From: Halomarina halobia
GTDB taxonomy: Archaea > Halobacteriota > Halobacteria > Halobacteriales > Haloarculaceae
Direction of reading: 5' to 3'
Assembly (NCBI RefSeq): GCF_029338575.1
Contig: NZ_CP119992.1
Location: 992,001-1,056,000 of the forward strand
Length of the DNA stretch: 64,000 bases
Part shown: piece after piece, positions 49,928 through 57,820 of the stretch
Layout of the letters: each line of letters begins with the position of its first letter
Numbering within the stretch: position 1 is the first letter of the stretch
The notes under the pieces: generated by a model
The model's database searches: none
What the model saw: only the letters and a program-made list of their open reading frames with translations
Told to the model about the DNA's origin: nothing
Made by a program: the position numbers and the translations under genes

Positions 49928-51556
49928 TCACCCCTTCGTCGCCACCCGGACCCGCGAGTCGGCCGTCGTCGCGTAGACGCGGTCCTCCTCGCGCACGAAG
50001 GTGAGGTTCCCGGCGCTCGTCGTCGCGTTCTCGCGGGGGATCGGGGCCGATCCGAGGGCCCGTCCACCGCTCTCGACGCGCAGCGCGAACGGCTCGCCGG
50101 GGACGAGCGTGACCGTCCGCCCCTCGACGGTCGGTTCGGCACGAACCGACGGGCTGACGTAGGCGAGCTTGCGCCGGTCGCCGTGCTCGAAGTGGACGGT
50201 GTAGGTCGTCTCGTTGCCGACGGCGCTCCAGGCGGTCCGGTTGACGGTGATCGCCTCACGCCAGCCGAGGCCGCCGACGTAGATCCGGCGCGTCCCGTCG
50301 TGGGCGAGGCGGTCCTCCGGGACCACCTCCCACCAGATGTTGCGCTCGGGGCTGACGACGATGACGCCGCTCGCGTTGACGGCCGTCTCCCCCCTGAACG
50401 CTGGAACGTCGACCGCGGAGACGTACTGATTGGGGACGCCCTCCGCGTAGAAGACGGTGTAGTCGCCCACCGAGAGGCTGTTGTCCTCGTTCACGCCCAC
50501 CGCCGCGTCCGCGACGACGAAGAGGTTGAACGGGATCGCGACGAGCGCGAGCGCCAGCACGATCGCCACCACCAGCCCGAACGAAGCCTCCCGCGAGGAG
50601 AGATCGAGGCGTTCGACGAGCGGCGCATCGCTCGCGCGCGCGGCGGACGCGACCACGAGGGCGACGGCGAACGCGAGCGTCACGCCGACGGCGCGGTAGA
50701 GCGTGTACTGCCCGCCGCCCCGCGGGAGGTAGATCGCCCAGAGCCCCTGGGAGACGACGAACAGCAGGACCCCGAGCCAGACGCGGGCCGCCGACGGGCG
50801 CTCGTCCCGGAGGTCGAACAGGAGCGCGCCGAGCAGCGCGCCGGTGAACAGCCCGAACGCGTGGCCCTGCACGGCGATGTCGGCCCACCACGGCGTGACG
50901 TAGGTGGAGTGGCCCCCCTGCGTGAACGCCGGCATCCGGATCGCGTTGTAGCCGAGCGAGAGGAGGTCGCCGACCAGCAGCGCGACGAGGGTGCCGATGG
51001 GGTAGCGGAGCAGCGCGAACCCCGCGAGGGCGAAGACCACGCCCGAGAAACCGATCGAGGGACCGAGCGCGAAGATCCCCGTCAGGACGCCGACGAGCAG
51101 GGCCGCGGCGACGAACGCGCCGACGCGGACGAACGGGTTCGTCCGCCATCCGGTGAACGTCTGCGCGCCGCGCTCCCGAGGGTAGTGCCCCCACGCGTAC
51201 TCGGCGACCGTCCCGAGCGTCAGCGTCGCGATCAGGTTCCCGAGCAGGTGGTCGAAGCTCGCGTGCGCGAACGGGGAAACGAGCACGCCCACCGGGTAGA
51301 AGTACGACCACGAGCGGTACGGGATGACCGTCGGCGCGTACGGGTGTGCGAGGCCGTCCTGGACGAACAGGTAGACCCCGGCGACGAACGCCGAGACGGC
51401 GAGCGTTCCCCACGGAACGCCGAGCAGGAGTCTGCGTCGGACCGAGTGCCGCAGGTCGCCGTCGACGAACGTGCGGAGCGCGAGGAGCGAGGCTATCGCG
51501 GCGACGACGAGAAGGAGCCGCTGGAGGAGGAGCCAGTACCAGTCGAGAGCCGCCAT
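49928..51556 (-). CDS. Rhomboid-family intramembrane serine protease
   Basis: 542 residues. The core has HASFDHLLGN (98-107), the catalytic Ser171 in GFSGVVFALAGF and His232 in VQGHAFGLFTG, separated by membrane helices as in rhomboids. An N-terminal two-helix extension precedes the core and a roughly 190-residue C-terminal domain (about 355-542, GVNEDNSLSVGDYTVFYAEG and beta-rich segments) probably lies outside the membrane. The archaeal size is larger than bacterial GlpG. The natural substrate is unknown; it starts at ATG 51556. Confidence 0.9.
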   Translation of the reverse strand: MAALDWYWLLLQRLLLVVAAIASLLALRTFVDGDLRHSVRRRLLLGVPWGTLAVSAFVAGVYLFVQDGLAHPYAPTVIPYRSWSYFYPVGVLVSPFAHASFDHLLGNLIATLTLGTVAEYAWGHYPRERGAQTFTGWRTNPFVRVGAFVAAALLVGVLTGIFALGPSIGFSGVVFALAGFALLRYPIGTLVALLVGDLLSLGYNAIRMPAFTQGGHSTYVTPWWADIAVQGHAFGLFTGALLGALLFDLRDERPSAARVWLGVLLFVVSQGLWAIYLPRGGGQYTLYRAVGVTLAFAVALVVASAARASDAPLVERLDLSSREASFGLVVAIVLALALVAIPFNLFVVADAAVGVNEDNSLSVGDYTVFYAEGVPNQYVSAVDVPAFRGETAVNASGVIVVSPERNIWWEVVPEDRLAHDGTRRIYVGGLGWREAITVNRTAWSAVGNETTYTVHFEHGDRRKLAYVSPSVRAEPTVEGRTVTLVPGEPFALRVESGGRALGSAPIPRENATTSAGNLTFVREEDRVYATTADSRVRVATKG

Positions 51557-51624
51557 GGGTACCGTCCGACGTGGACCGTCTTAATTACGAGTGACGGGGG
51601 GCGTGATCGCCGGGGACGCCCGAC

Positions 51625-52707
51625 TCAGAGGGGTTCCTCCCCGTCGATGATGCGCCGGGCGCGGGTCGCCAGTTGCGGGACGCCCTCGCGCATCTTCGGG
51701 TACATCGGATCGTCCGAGTTACCCTCGAGGTAGCGACGGAAGAACATCTCCCCGAGCCCGGCGAGCTTGTAGACCGCGAGCGTCCGGTAGAAGCGGTCCT
51801 CCTCCTCGCCGTAGGTGACGCCGGTCCGCGCCTCGTAGCGCTCGACCAGTTCGCGGCGGGTCGGGTAGCCCTCGCGGGTCATGAACGTCGAGGTGAGCGT
51901 GTCCGTCGCGTCGGGTGGGGCGGGGTCACCCTCGTCCCACCAGTAGGAGAGCATCCAACCCAGGTCGGTGAGCGGGTCGCCGAGCGTGCTCATCTCCCAG
52001 TCGAAGACGGCGACGATCTCGGGGTCGTCGCCGGGGCCGTACATGACGTTGTCGAGCTTGTAGTCGCCGTGGACGAGCGCGGTGGGCGCGTCGTCCGGGA
52101 CGTTGTCGGAGAGCCACTCCATCACGCCGTACAGTTCGGGCACCTCGCGCTCCTCGGCGGTGACGTCGAACGCCCACATGAGCTGCTCGGACCAGCGCTT
52201 AACCTGTCGCTCGGTGAACCCGGGCGGGTAGCCGAGGTCGTCGAGCCCGACCGCCTCGTAGTCCACCCCGTGTATGATGGCGAGCGTGTCGACGAGTTCC
52301 TCGCCGACCCGCCGTCGCGCGTCCGGCGTCGCGAACCGGTCGGGTTCGTTCCCCCGGAAGACGTCCCCCTCGACGCGCTCCATGACGTAGAAGTCGCTGC
52401 CCATGATCGCGTGGTCGTCGCAGGCGAGGACCGTCCGCGGGAGCGGCACGTCGGTCCCCTGGAGGGCATCGACGACGCGGTGTTCCCGGAGCACGTCGTG
52501 GGCGTTCTCCGCGATCTCACCCGGCGGCGGCCGCCGGATGACGAGCTCGCGCTCGCCCCACGTGACGAACAGCGTCTCGTTCGAGTGGCCCTCCCTGTGG
52601 TGTTCAACGTGGAACTCCGCCGCGGGACCGAGCTCCGCCTCGAGGTAGTCCGCGAGCCGGTCGGGATCGACGATGCGCTCGAAGTAGTCCTCGCTACCCT
52701 CGCTCAT
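51625..52707 (-). CDS. APH-type phosphotransferase (ACAD10/11 kinase-half, LvaA-like)
   Basis: 360 residues, aminoglycoside-phosphotransferase fold. It has EGHSNETLFVTWGERELVIR, the HxD-type motif VHGDYKLDNVMYG (213-220 core) and the metal motif FDWEMSTLGDPLTDLGWML (236 onward). This is the subgroup found as the N-terminal half of human ACAD10/11 and as LvaA in levulinate degradation, phosphorylating the 4-hydroxyl of an acyl-CoA. The divergent acyl-CoA dehydrogenase gene matches the other half of those proteins. The substrate chain length cannot be told. Confidence 0.85.
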   Translation of the reverse strand: MSEGSEDYFERIVDPDRLADYLEAELGPAAEFHVEHHREGHSNETLFVTWGERELVIRRPPPGEIAENAHDVLREHRVVDALQGTDVPLPRTVLACDDHAIMGSDFYVMERVEGDVFRGNEPDRFATPDARRRVGEELVDTLAIIHGVDYEAVGLDDLGYPPGFTERQVKRWSEQLMWAFDVTAEEREVPELYGVMEWLSDNVPDDAPTALVHGDYKLDNVMYGPGDDPEIVAVFDWEMSTLGDPLTDLGWMLSYWWDEGDPAPPDATDTLTSTFMTREGYPTRRELVERYEARTGVTYGEEEDRFYRTLAVYKLAGLGEMFFRRYLEGNSDDPMYPKMREGVPQLATRARRIIDGEEPL

Positions 52708-52839
52708 GTGACAGACCTCCCATTGTTCACGATCTCGCGGTGCGAGTACGAATAAGTTTGCGCTCGAACGACATCCGTCGAACAGCGTTCAGCGATGATC
52801 GACCTATCCATTTACAATGGTGTACCCGTAGTTGCGGGT

Positions 52840-54048
52840 ATGGAGTACCACGACTCACCGGAGGCGAAGGAACTCAGAGATCGCGCGGGCGAGTTCATGA
52901 GCGAGGTCGTCGTCCCGACCGAACGCGAGTACCAGCGCGAGGGATCGGTCCCCGACTCCGTCGTCGCCGACCTCCGCGAGGAGGCCCGCGACCGCGGCGT
53001 CTACTGCCCGCAGATCGGCGAGGAGTGGGGCGGAATGGGCGTCGCCTTCAGGGATGTCCTCCCGCTGTTCGAGGAGGCGGGGCGGTCGATCCTCGGCGCG
53101 CCGGCCATGCGCGTCGCCGCGCCGGACGAGGGGAACATGCACACGATCGAACTGGTGGGCACCGAGGAGCAGAAGGAGGAGTACCTGAAGCCGCTGGTCG
53201 CCGGCGACATCGTCTCGGCGTTCTCGATGACCGAGCCCAAGCAGGGTGCGGGCTCCGATCCCAAGATGATGCGGACGACCGCCCGCAAGGAGGGTGACGA
53301 GTGGGTGATCGACGGCCACAAGTGGTGGACCACCCAGGGGAGCGAGGCCGACGTGCTGATCGTCATGGCGCGCACCGACATGGACGCCCACCCCTACGCC
53401 GGTACGTCGCTCTTTCTCGTCCCCGCCGACGCCGACGGCGTGAATATCGTCCGCGACATCCCCCACCTCGGACAGGGCCTCATCCACGAGAGCCACGCCG
53501 AGATCGAGTACGACGGCGTGCGAATCCCCGAGGAGAACCTGCTCGGGGAGCTGAACGAGGGGTTCACGCACGCCCAGCAGCGCCTCGGTCCCGCCCGGCT
53601 CACCCACTGCATGCGCTTTACCGGCATGGCGACGCGCGCGCTCGACATCGCGAAGGCGTACATGGCCGACCGCGAGGCGTTCGACTCGACGCTCGACGAG
53701 AAGCAGTCCCAGCGGTTCAAGGTAGCCGACCACGAGACGCGGCTGCACGCGACGCGGACGATGGTCCGCCACGCCGCCCGCGAGATCACCGAGGGCGGCG
53801 AGGCGCGCATCCCCGTCTCGATGTGCAAGGTGTTCGCCGCGAACACCGCCCAGGAGGCCATCGACTTCGCCCTGCAGTCCTGCGGCGGCGCGGGCATCAG
53901 CCGCGACCTCCCCATCTCCGACTTCTACCAGGCGGTGCGGGCGTTCCGCATCGTCGACGGCGCGGACGAGGTCCACAGGCGCGTCATCGCCCGCGACGCC
54001 TTCGAGGAGGTGGCGGAGGGCGAACTGGAGAACCTCCCCGAGTTCTGA
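52840..54048 (+). CDS. Acyl-CoA dehydrogenase, ACAD11/LvaC-like half
   Basis: 402 residues from ATG 52840 (ORF start 52795 would add 15). It shows the acyl-CoA dehydrogenase fold: EEWGGMGVAFRDVLPLFEEA, FSMTEPKQGAGSDPK for FAD/substrate, WVIDGHKWWTTQGSEADV, LGPARLTHCMRFTGMATRAL, and CGGAGISRDLPISDFYQAVR. The catalytic-Glu position of ordinary ACADs reads VDGADEVHR, so Asp replaces Glu, as in the ACAD10/11 group. A 13-bp palindrome CCATTTACAATGG (52808-52820) overlaps its TATA. It probably removes phosphate from 4-phospho-acyl-CoA made by the kinase. Confidence 0.88.
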   Translation: MEYHDSPEAKELRDRAGEFMSEVVVPTEREYQREGSVPDSVVADLREEARDRGVYCPQIGEEWGGMGVAFRDVLPLFEEAGRSILGAPAMRVAAPDEGNMHTIELVGTEEQKEEYLKPLVAGDIVSAFSMTEPKQGAGSDPKMMRTTARKEGDEWVIDGHKWWTTQGSEADVLIVMARTDMDAHPYAGTSLFLVPADADGVNIVRDIPHLGQGLIHESHAEIEYDGVRIPEENLLGELNEGFTHAQQRLGPARLTHCMRFTGMATRALDIAKAYMADREAFDSTLDEKQSQRFKVADHETRLHATRTMVRHAAREITEGGEARIPVSMCKVFAANTAQEAIDFALQSCGGAGISRDLPISDFYQAVRAFRIVDGADEVHRRVIARDAFEEVAEGELENLPEF

Positions 54049-54207
54049 GAGCGCCACGTCTCCTCACGGGGCGACCGCCCGTGAACGGGCGATCCGGGGA
54101 GCCCGGCACCGTCGATACCCCCGCCGCTCGATAGTTCCTGATCGGGAACAGTCCGCACCGCCGAGGTCCGCCCGCGCTCTTTTGCGGGCGCGTCCCCTTG
54201 CGCGCAC

Positions 54208-54954
54208 ATGGACGAGGACGAACTTCGATTCGCGGCGGGCGCGCTGGCCGACGCGGAGCGCGCGGTCGCGATGACGGGCGCGGGGGTGAGCACCGCCTCG
54301 GGCATCCCCGACTTCCGCGGACCGGACGGCGTCTGGACGCGCTACGACGCGGAGGACTTCCACATCAGTCGCTTCGAGGCCGACCCCGAGGGGTTCTGGG
54401 ACGACCGCATCGCCCTCGTCGAGGAGCTGTACGGCGACGGCCGCGAGCCAAACCGCGCCCACGAGGCGCTCGCGGCGCTCGAACGCGAGGGCCACATCGA
54501 GGGCGTCATCACGCAGAACGTCGACGGACTCCACCAGGCGGCCGGGAGCGACCGCGTCGTCGAACTCCACGGCAACGGCGAGCGGGTCGCCTGCGTGGAC
54601 TGCGGCGCGACCGACGGCCTGGACGCGGCGCGGGCCGACGACCTCCCGCCGCGCTGTCGGCGTTGCGGCGGCCTCCTGAAGCCCGACGTGGTGCTCTTCG
54701 GCGAACAGCTGCCCGACTACGCCTGGTATCAGGCCCACGCGATGGCCCAGCGCGCGGACGCCGTCCTCGTCGTCGGATCGTCGCTGTCGGTCGAACCCGC
54801 CGCCAGCCTGCCCCGCGAGGCCGCCGCGCGCGGCGCGACGCTCGTCGTCGTCAACCGGGAGCGCACCGCCCTCTCGGGGCGAGCCGAGTACGACTTCCGC
54901 GCGGACGCGACCGAGGCACTCCCACGCATCCGCGACGCTCTCGCGGACTACTAA
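54208..54954 (+). CDS. Sir2-family NAD-dependent protein deacylase
   Basis: 248 residues. The Rossmann motif is TGAGVSTASGIPDFRG (23-38), ITQNVDGLH (101-109) follows, His121 in ELHGN is the catalytic base, and Cys129, 132, 150 and 153 form the Zn site. It removes acyl groups from Lys using NAD+. In archaea the targets include chromatin protein and acyl-CoA synthetase; the acyl-CoA gene cluster next to it makes the latter attractive but it is unproven. It starts at ATG 54208, about 160 nt after the acyl-CoA dehydrogenase. Confidence 0.93.
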   Translation: MDEDELRFAAGALADAERAVAMTGAGVSTASGIPDFRGPDGVWTRYDAEDFHISRFEADPEGFWDDRIALVEELYGDGREPNRAHEALAALEREGHIEGVITQNVDGLHQAAGSDRVVELHGNGERVACVDCGATDGLDAARADDLPPRCRRCGGLLKPDVVLFGEQLPDYAWYQAHAMAQRADAVLVVGSSLSVEPAASLPREAAARGATLVVVNRERTALSGRAEYDFRADATEALPRIRDALADY

Positions 54955-54988
54955 TTATTTGTAATCGGAGCGCCTGTTCTGTCCCACC

Positions 54989-55390
54989 ATGGGCTACGAG
55001 ATCGTCCATACCGACGACGTGCCGCTCACCGACCTCTCGCGGGTCGAGGAGATACCGCCGGACCTCGACATCCGTCCGATCGACGAGGCCCTCGAGACGG
55101 AGAACCTGAAGGTGAAACTCTGGTACTTCGAACCCGGCGAGGAGATCCAGTACCACGCCCACGCCGAGCAGGAGGAGCTGTACTACATCCTCAAAGGGAC
55201 GTTCTCGCTCAAGGTCGGTGAGTCCGGTGAGGAGGAGATCGTCGAGGCCGGGCCGGGGACGTTCTACGCCGCCGGGCCGATGACGGGCCACGGTCACCGG
55301 AACGTCGGCGACGAGCAGGGGGTCGTCCTCGCGCTCGGCGCGCCGGCGGTCGACGATCCGGGGCTCGACCCCCACAGCCTGGACGAGTAG
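54989..55390 (+). CDS. Cupin-domain protein
   Basis: 133 residues. Conserved cupin-1 and cupin-2 motifs: EIQYHAHAEQEELYYILKGT, with His ligands and Glu, and AAGPMTGHGHRNVGD. The protein is a single beta-barrel, cytosolic and probably metal-binding. The function is not determined; small cupins serve as epimerases, dioxygenases or sensors. It follows the Sir2 gene by 34 nt. Confidence 0.88.
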   Translation: MGYEIVHTDDVPLTDLSRVEEIPPDLDIRPIDEALETENLKVKLWYFEPGEEIQYHAHAEQEELYYILKGTFSLKVGESGEEEIVEAGPGTFYAAGPMTGHGHRNVGDEQGVVLALGAPAVDDPGLDPHSLDE

Positions 55391-55399
55391 TCTAGGCGA

Positions 55400-55558
55400 T
55401 CAGTTCCCGCGGGACGACCGCGCCTGGCGTATCTCCGCGCCGTCGCGTAACTTGTCCTCACACTGCGGGCAGACGCGGACCGACTCCATCCCCTCCGGGG
55501 CGAACACTCGTACGTACGCTTCCGTCACAAACGACTCGCAGTTCTGGCACCTCGGCAT
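55400..55558 (-). CDS. DUF7563-type micro-zinc-finger protein
   Basis: 52 residues, MPRCQNCESFVTEAYVRVFA then VRVCPQCEDKLRDG. The CxxC...CxxC arrangement and the VTE-(x)n-RVF motif are typical of this haloarchaeal micro-protein family. Convergent with the cupin gene, 9 nt between stops. It binds one zinc; biological role unknown. Confidence 0.75.
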   Translation of the reverse strand: MPRCQNCESFVTEAYVRVFAPEGMESVRVCPQCEDKLRDGAEIRQARSSRGN

Positions 55559-55623
55559 CCTCTCCGAGGGTTTCTCACCGCCCTATAAATAGGTGTGTCA
55601 CTCGGAATGGAATGACAGGGCGG

Positions 55624-55869
55624 TCACGTCGCGCCGTAGGAGCGTTCGAGGTAGTCGACGATGTTCGCGCTCTCCGACATCGTGAGCCCGCGCTCGTCGT
55701 CGACGAGCACCGGGACCGCGCGCTGGCCGGAGACGCGCTTCACCTCGTTTCGCTTCGAGTGCATCCCCTCGACCCAGACGCTCTCGAAGTCGAGGTCGAG
55801 TTCGTCGAGTTCGTCGACCACCAGTTCGCAGTACGGACAGCCCTCCAGCCGGTAGAGCGTTCGCGTCAT
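55624..55869 (-). CDS. Glutaredoxin-like/GST-N-domain protein
   Basis: 81 residues. The thioredoxin fold is obvious: LYRLEGCPYCELVVDELDEL with a CPYC redox site (11-14), AVPVLVDDERGLTMSESANI and VDYLERSYG. The TVP-like cis-Pro (AVPVL) and SESANIVDYL correspond to the GST-N/glutaredoxin substrate site. It reduces disulfides or mixed thiols. It lies next to a redoxin-like gene transcribed oppositely. Confidence 0.9.
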   Translation of the reverse strand: MTRTLYRLEGCPYCELVVDELDELDLDFESVWVEGMHSKRNEVKRVSGQRAVPVLVDDERGLTMSESANIVDYLERSYGAT

Positions 55870-55945
55870 GACCGGTCAGAGGGGCCCCAGTGGTAAAAAC
55901 CCTCACGACCGCGGGCTTTTCCTTCGCCCCGACGAGAGGTGTGCC

Positions 55946-56416
55946 ATGCCACCGACCCCCGGCGACCGCGCCCCCGACTTCGAATCGCTGCTCTGCACCG
56001 GCGAGACGTTCCGCTCGACGCGCCTCTCCGCGGCGTTCGACGGCGGGGGCGTACTCGTCTTCTCGGCGTTCGCGTTCTCCGCCATCGCGGAGAACTGGTG
56101 GAAGCGCTACGACCGCGCCGGCTGGGACGAGTTCGACGTGCCCGTCCTCGGCGTCAGCCGGGACGGCCCCTACGCCGTCAACGCCTTCGTCCGCTACCTC
56201 GACAGCCCGTTCCGGATGTTCGCGGACGTGGACGGCGCGGCGAGCGAGGCGTACGACCTCCTCACCCCGCGGTCGGGGATGGCGAACGCGTCGACGCCGA
56301 TGCGGGCCGTCTTCGTCGTCGACGAGGAGCGGACCGTCCGCGACGCGTGGGTGGCCGACGACTGGATCTCGCCCGTCCCGCGCGAAGCGGTCGAGGAGGC
56401 GGTCGCCGAGCTGTAG
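55946..56416 (+). CDS. Redoxin/peroxiredoxin-fold protein lacking the peroxidatic Cys
   Basis: 156 residues. AhpC/TSA fold with PGDRAPDFESLLCTGETFRS, the loop VLVFSAFAFSAIAENWWK (37-54), then PVLGVSRDGPYAVNAFVRY and MRAVFVVDEERTVRDAW. The position normally holding the peroxidatic Cys (T-x-x-C) is Ala48 (FSAIA), and the only Cys is Cys17 near the start. It is therefore probably not a normal peroxidase; a binding role is possible. It starts at ATG 55946, divergently from the glutaredoxin gene. Confidence 0.85.
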   Translation: MPPTPGDRAPDFESLLCTGETFRSTRLSAAFDGGGVLVFSAFAFSAIAENWWKRYDRAGWDEFDVPVLGVSRDGPYAVNAFVRYLDSPFRMFADVDGAASEAYDLLTPRSGMANASTPMRAVFVVDEERTVRDAWVADDWISPVPREAVEEAVAEL

Positions 56417-56435
56417 CGCCCGGTTCGGACTGCGA

Positions 56436-57659
56436 CTACCGGAGGCCCATCTGCTTCGCGATGGTGTTGAGCTGTATCTCGTCGGTACCCTCGACGATCC
56501 GGAGGATCCGGGCGTGGTGCAGCGCGTCCATGAAGGGATTGTCCTCGCTCAGGCCGTTGCCGCCGTGGACCTGCACCGTCGCGTCCGCGACCTCCCAGAG
56601 CGCCCGCGTGGCGAACCACTTGAAGATCGAGGAGTCCTCGATCGCCTCTCGGCCCTCGTCCATCTTCCAGGCGAGCCTATACCCCGCCGCGTCGGCCGCG
56701 TAGCTCTTCGCCCGCCCCGCCGCGAGCTTGTGCGAGACGCCCTGAAACGCCCCGATCGGCCGCCCGAACGCCTCCCGATCCCGCGCGTACGCCGTCGCCC
56801 GGTCGAGGAGGAACTCGGCTCCCCCGACCGCCTCCGCGCCCAGCTCCATCCGGCCGAGCGAGAGAAAGCCCATCGCCTCGTAGAACGCCTCGTCCGGCGT
56901 CCCGAGCACGCGGTCGTCGCCGAGGCGCACGTCGTCGAGGTGGACCTCGGCCTGCCGACCGACGGAGCCGACGGCGTTGTTGAGGCTCCCGACCTCGTAC
57001 TCCTCGCGCTCGACGAGGAAGCAGGTGATCCCGCCGTAGCGTCCGGCCTCCTCCCGCGGGGTCGTCCGCGCGAACACCTGCAGGAAGTCGGCGTAGGGGG
57101 CGTTCGTGATCCACTGCTTCGTACCGTTCAGCACCCACTCGTCGCCGTCGCGCTCGGCGCGCGTCGCCATGGCCGGCGAGTCTGAGCCCGCCGCGGGCTC
57201 CGTCTGCGCGAACCCGGCGGACTTCTCGGCGCGCATCGTCGGCTCGAGGTACCGCTCGACCTGCTCGCCCTCCGCCTGGAGGAGCAGCGGCTTCGGCCCC
57301 TCCGGCCCCGCGAGGACGTGCCGCGACAGGCCGGGACCGTGGCTCGCGACGTGCTTCTTCGCGCGGTACCACGTCACGTTCGAGACGCCCTCGCCGCCCG
57401 CCTCCTCCGGCATGTTCATGGCGTAGAAGCCCGCCTCGGCGCTCCGCCGGCGGATCTCCTCGATCGCCTCCACCACCTCCGGGACGAGGCGGCCGTCCGC
57501 CTCGTGGCGCAGGCGCGGGTTCGACCACGTCTCGCCCAGGTCGTCCGAGAGCGTCGCCACCTCCCGCTCGATGAACTCGTCGAGGCTAGATCGGATGAGC
57601 CGCCACTCCTCGGTCGTCTCGAAGCTCACGCCCGACGACGGCGCGTCCTGTGTTGCCAT
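56436..57659 (-). CDS. Acyl-CoA dehydrogenase
   Basis: 407 residues. The fold is typical: GFYAMNMPEEAGGEGVSNVT, AGFAQTEPAAGSDSPAMAT, WVLNGTKQWITNAPYADFL, AFGRPIGAFQGVSHKLA, and HGGNGLSEDNPFMDALHHAR. The catalytic Glu is present in RIVEGTDEIQ near the C-terminus. It oxidises acyl-CoA to enoyl-CoA with FAD and passes electrons to ETF. The promoter is the shared GGCCGACAGTATA element, the TATA lying 29 nt before the ATG. It is likely leaderless and cotranscription with the upstream ligase is not needed. Confidence 0.93.
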   Translation of the reverse strand: MATQDAPSSGVSFETTEEWRLIRSSLDEFIEREVATLSDDLGETWSNPRLRHEADGRLVPEVVEAIEEIRRRSAEAGFYAMNMPEEAGGEGVSNVTWYRAKKHVASHGPGLSRHVLAGPEGPKPLLLQAEGEQVERYLEPTMRAEKSAGFAQTEPAAGSDSPAMATRAERDGDEWVLNGTKQWITNAPYADFLQVFARTTPREEAGRYGGITCFLVEREEYEVGSLNNAVGSVGRQAEVHLDDVRLGDDRVLGTPDEAFYEAMGFLSLGRMELGAEAVGGAEFLLDRATAYARDREAFGRPIGAFQGVSHKLAAGRAKSYAADAAGYRLAWKMDEGREAIEDSSIFKWFATRALWEVADATVQVHGGNGLSEDNPFMDALHHARILRIVEGTDEIQLNTIAKQMGLR

Positions 57660-57686
57660 ACCTCGACGTTCGGGCGGGGAGACTTA

Positions 57687-57763
57687 TACTGTCGGCCGTC
57701 CGTCTCTACCGACTGGTCGGTGCCGGAGTGCCGACGACCGTGAGACGCGGACGGCCGACAGTA
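57687..57763. repeat. 16-bp-arm inverted repeat before the acyl-CoA dehydrogenase
   Basis: TACTGTCGGCCGTCCG at 57687-57702 is exactly inverted at 57748-57763. GTCTC/GAGAC extends it inward past a 2-nt bulge. One arm overlaps the TATA box of the acyl-CoA dehydrogenase gene (TATAAG on the minus strand, 57688-57683). It is positioned as an operator, or as a terminator of the preceding ligase gene. Confidence 0.65.
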
Positions 57764-57820
57764 GAGCGCCGCGTGTCCCCGCCGTCACGCCCCGACCAGA
57801 CCCGGCTCGCTCGGACCCGG

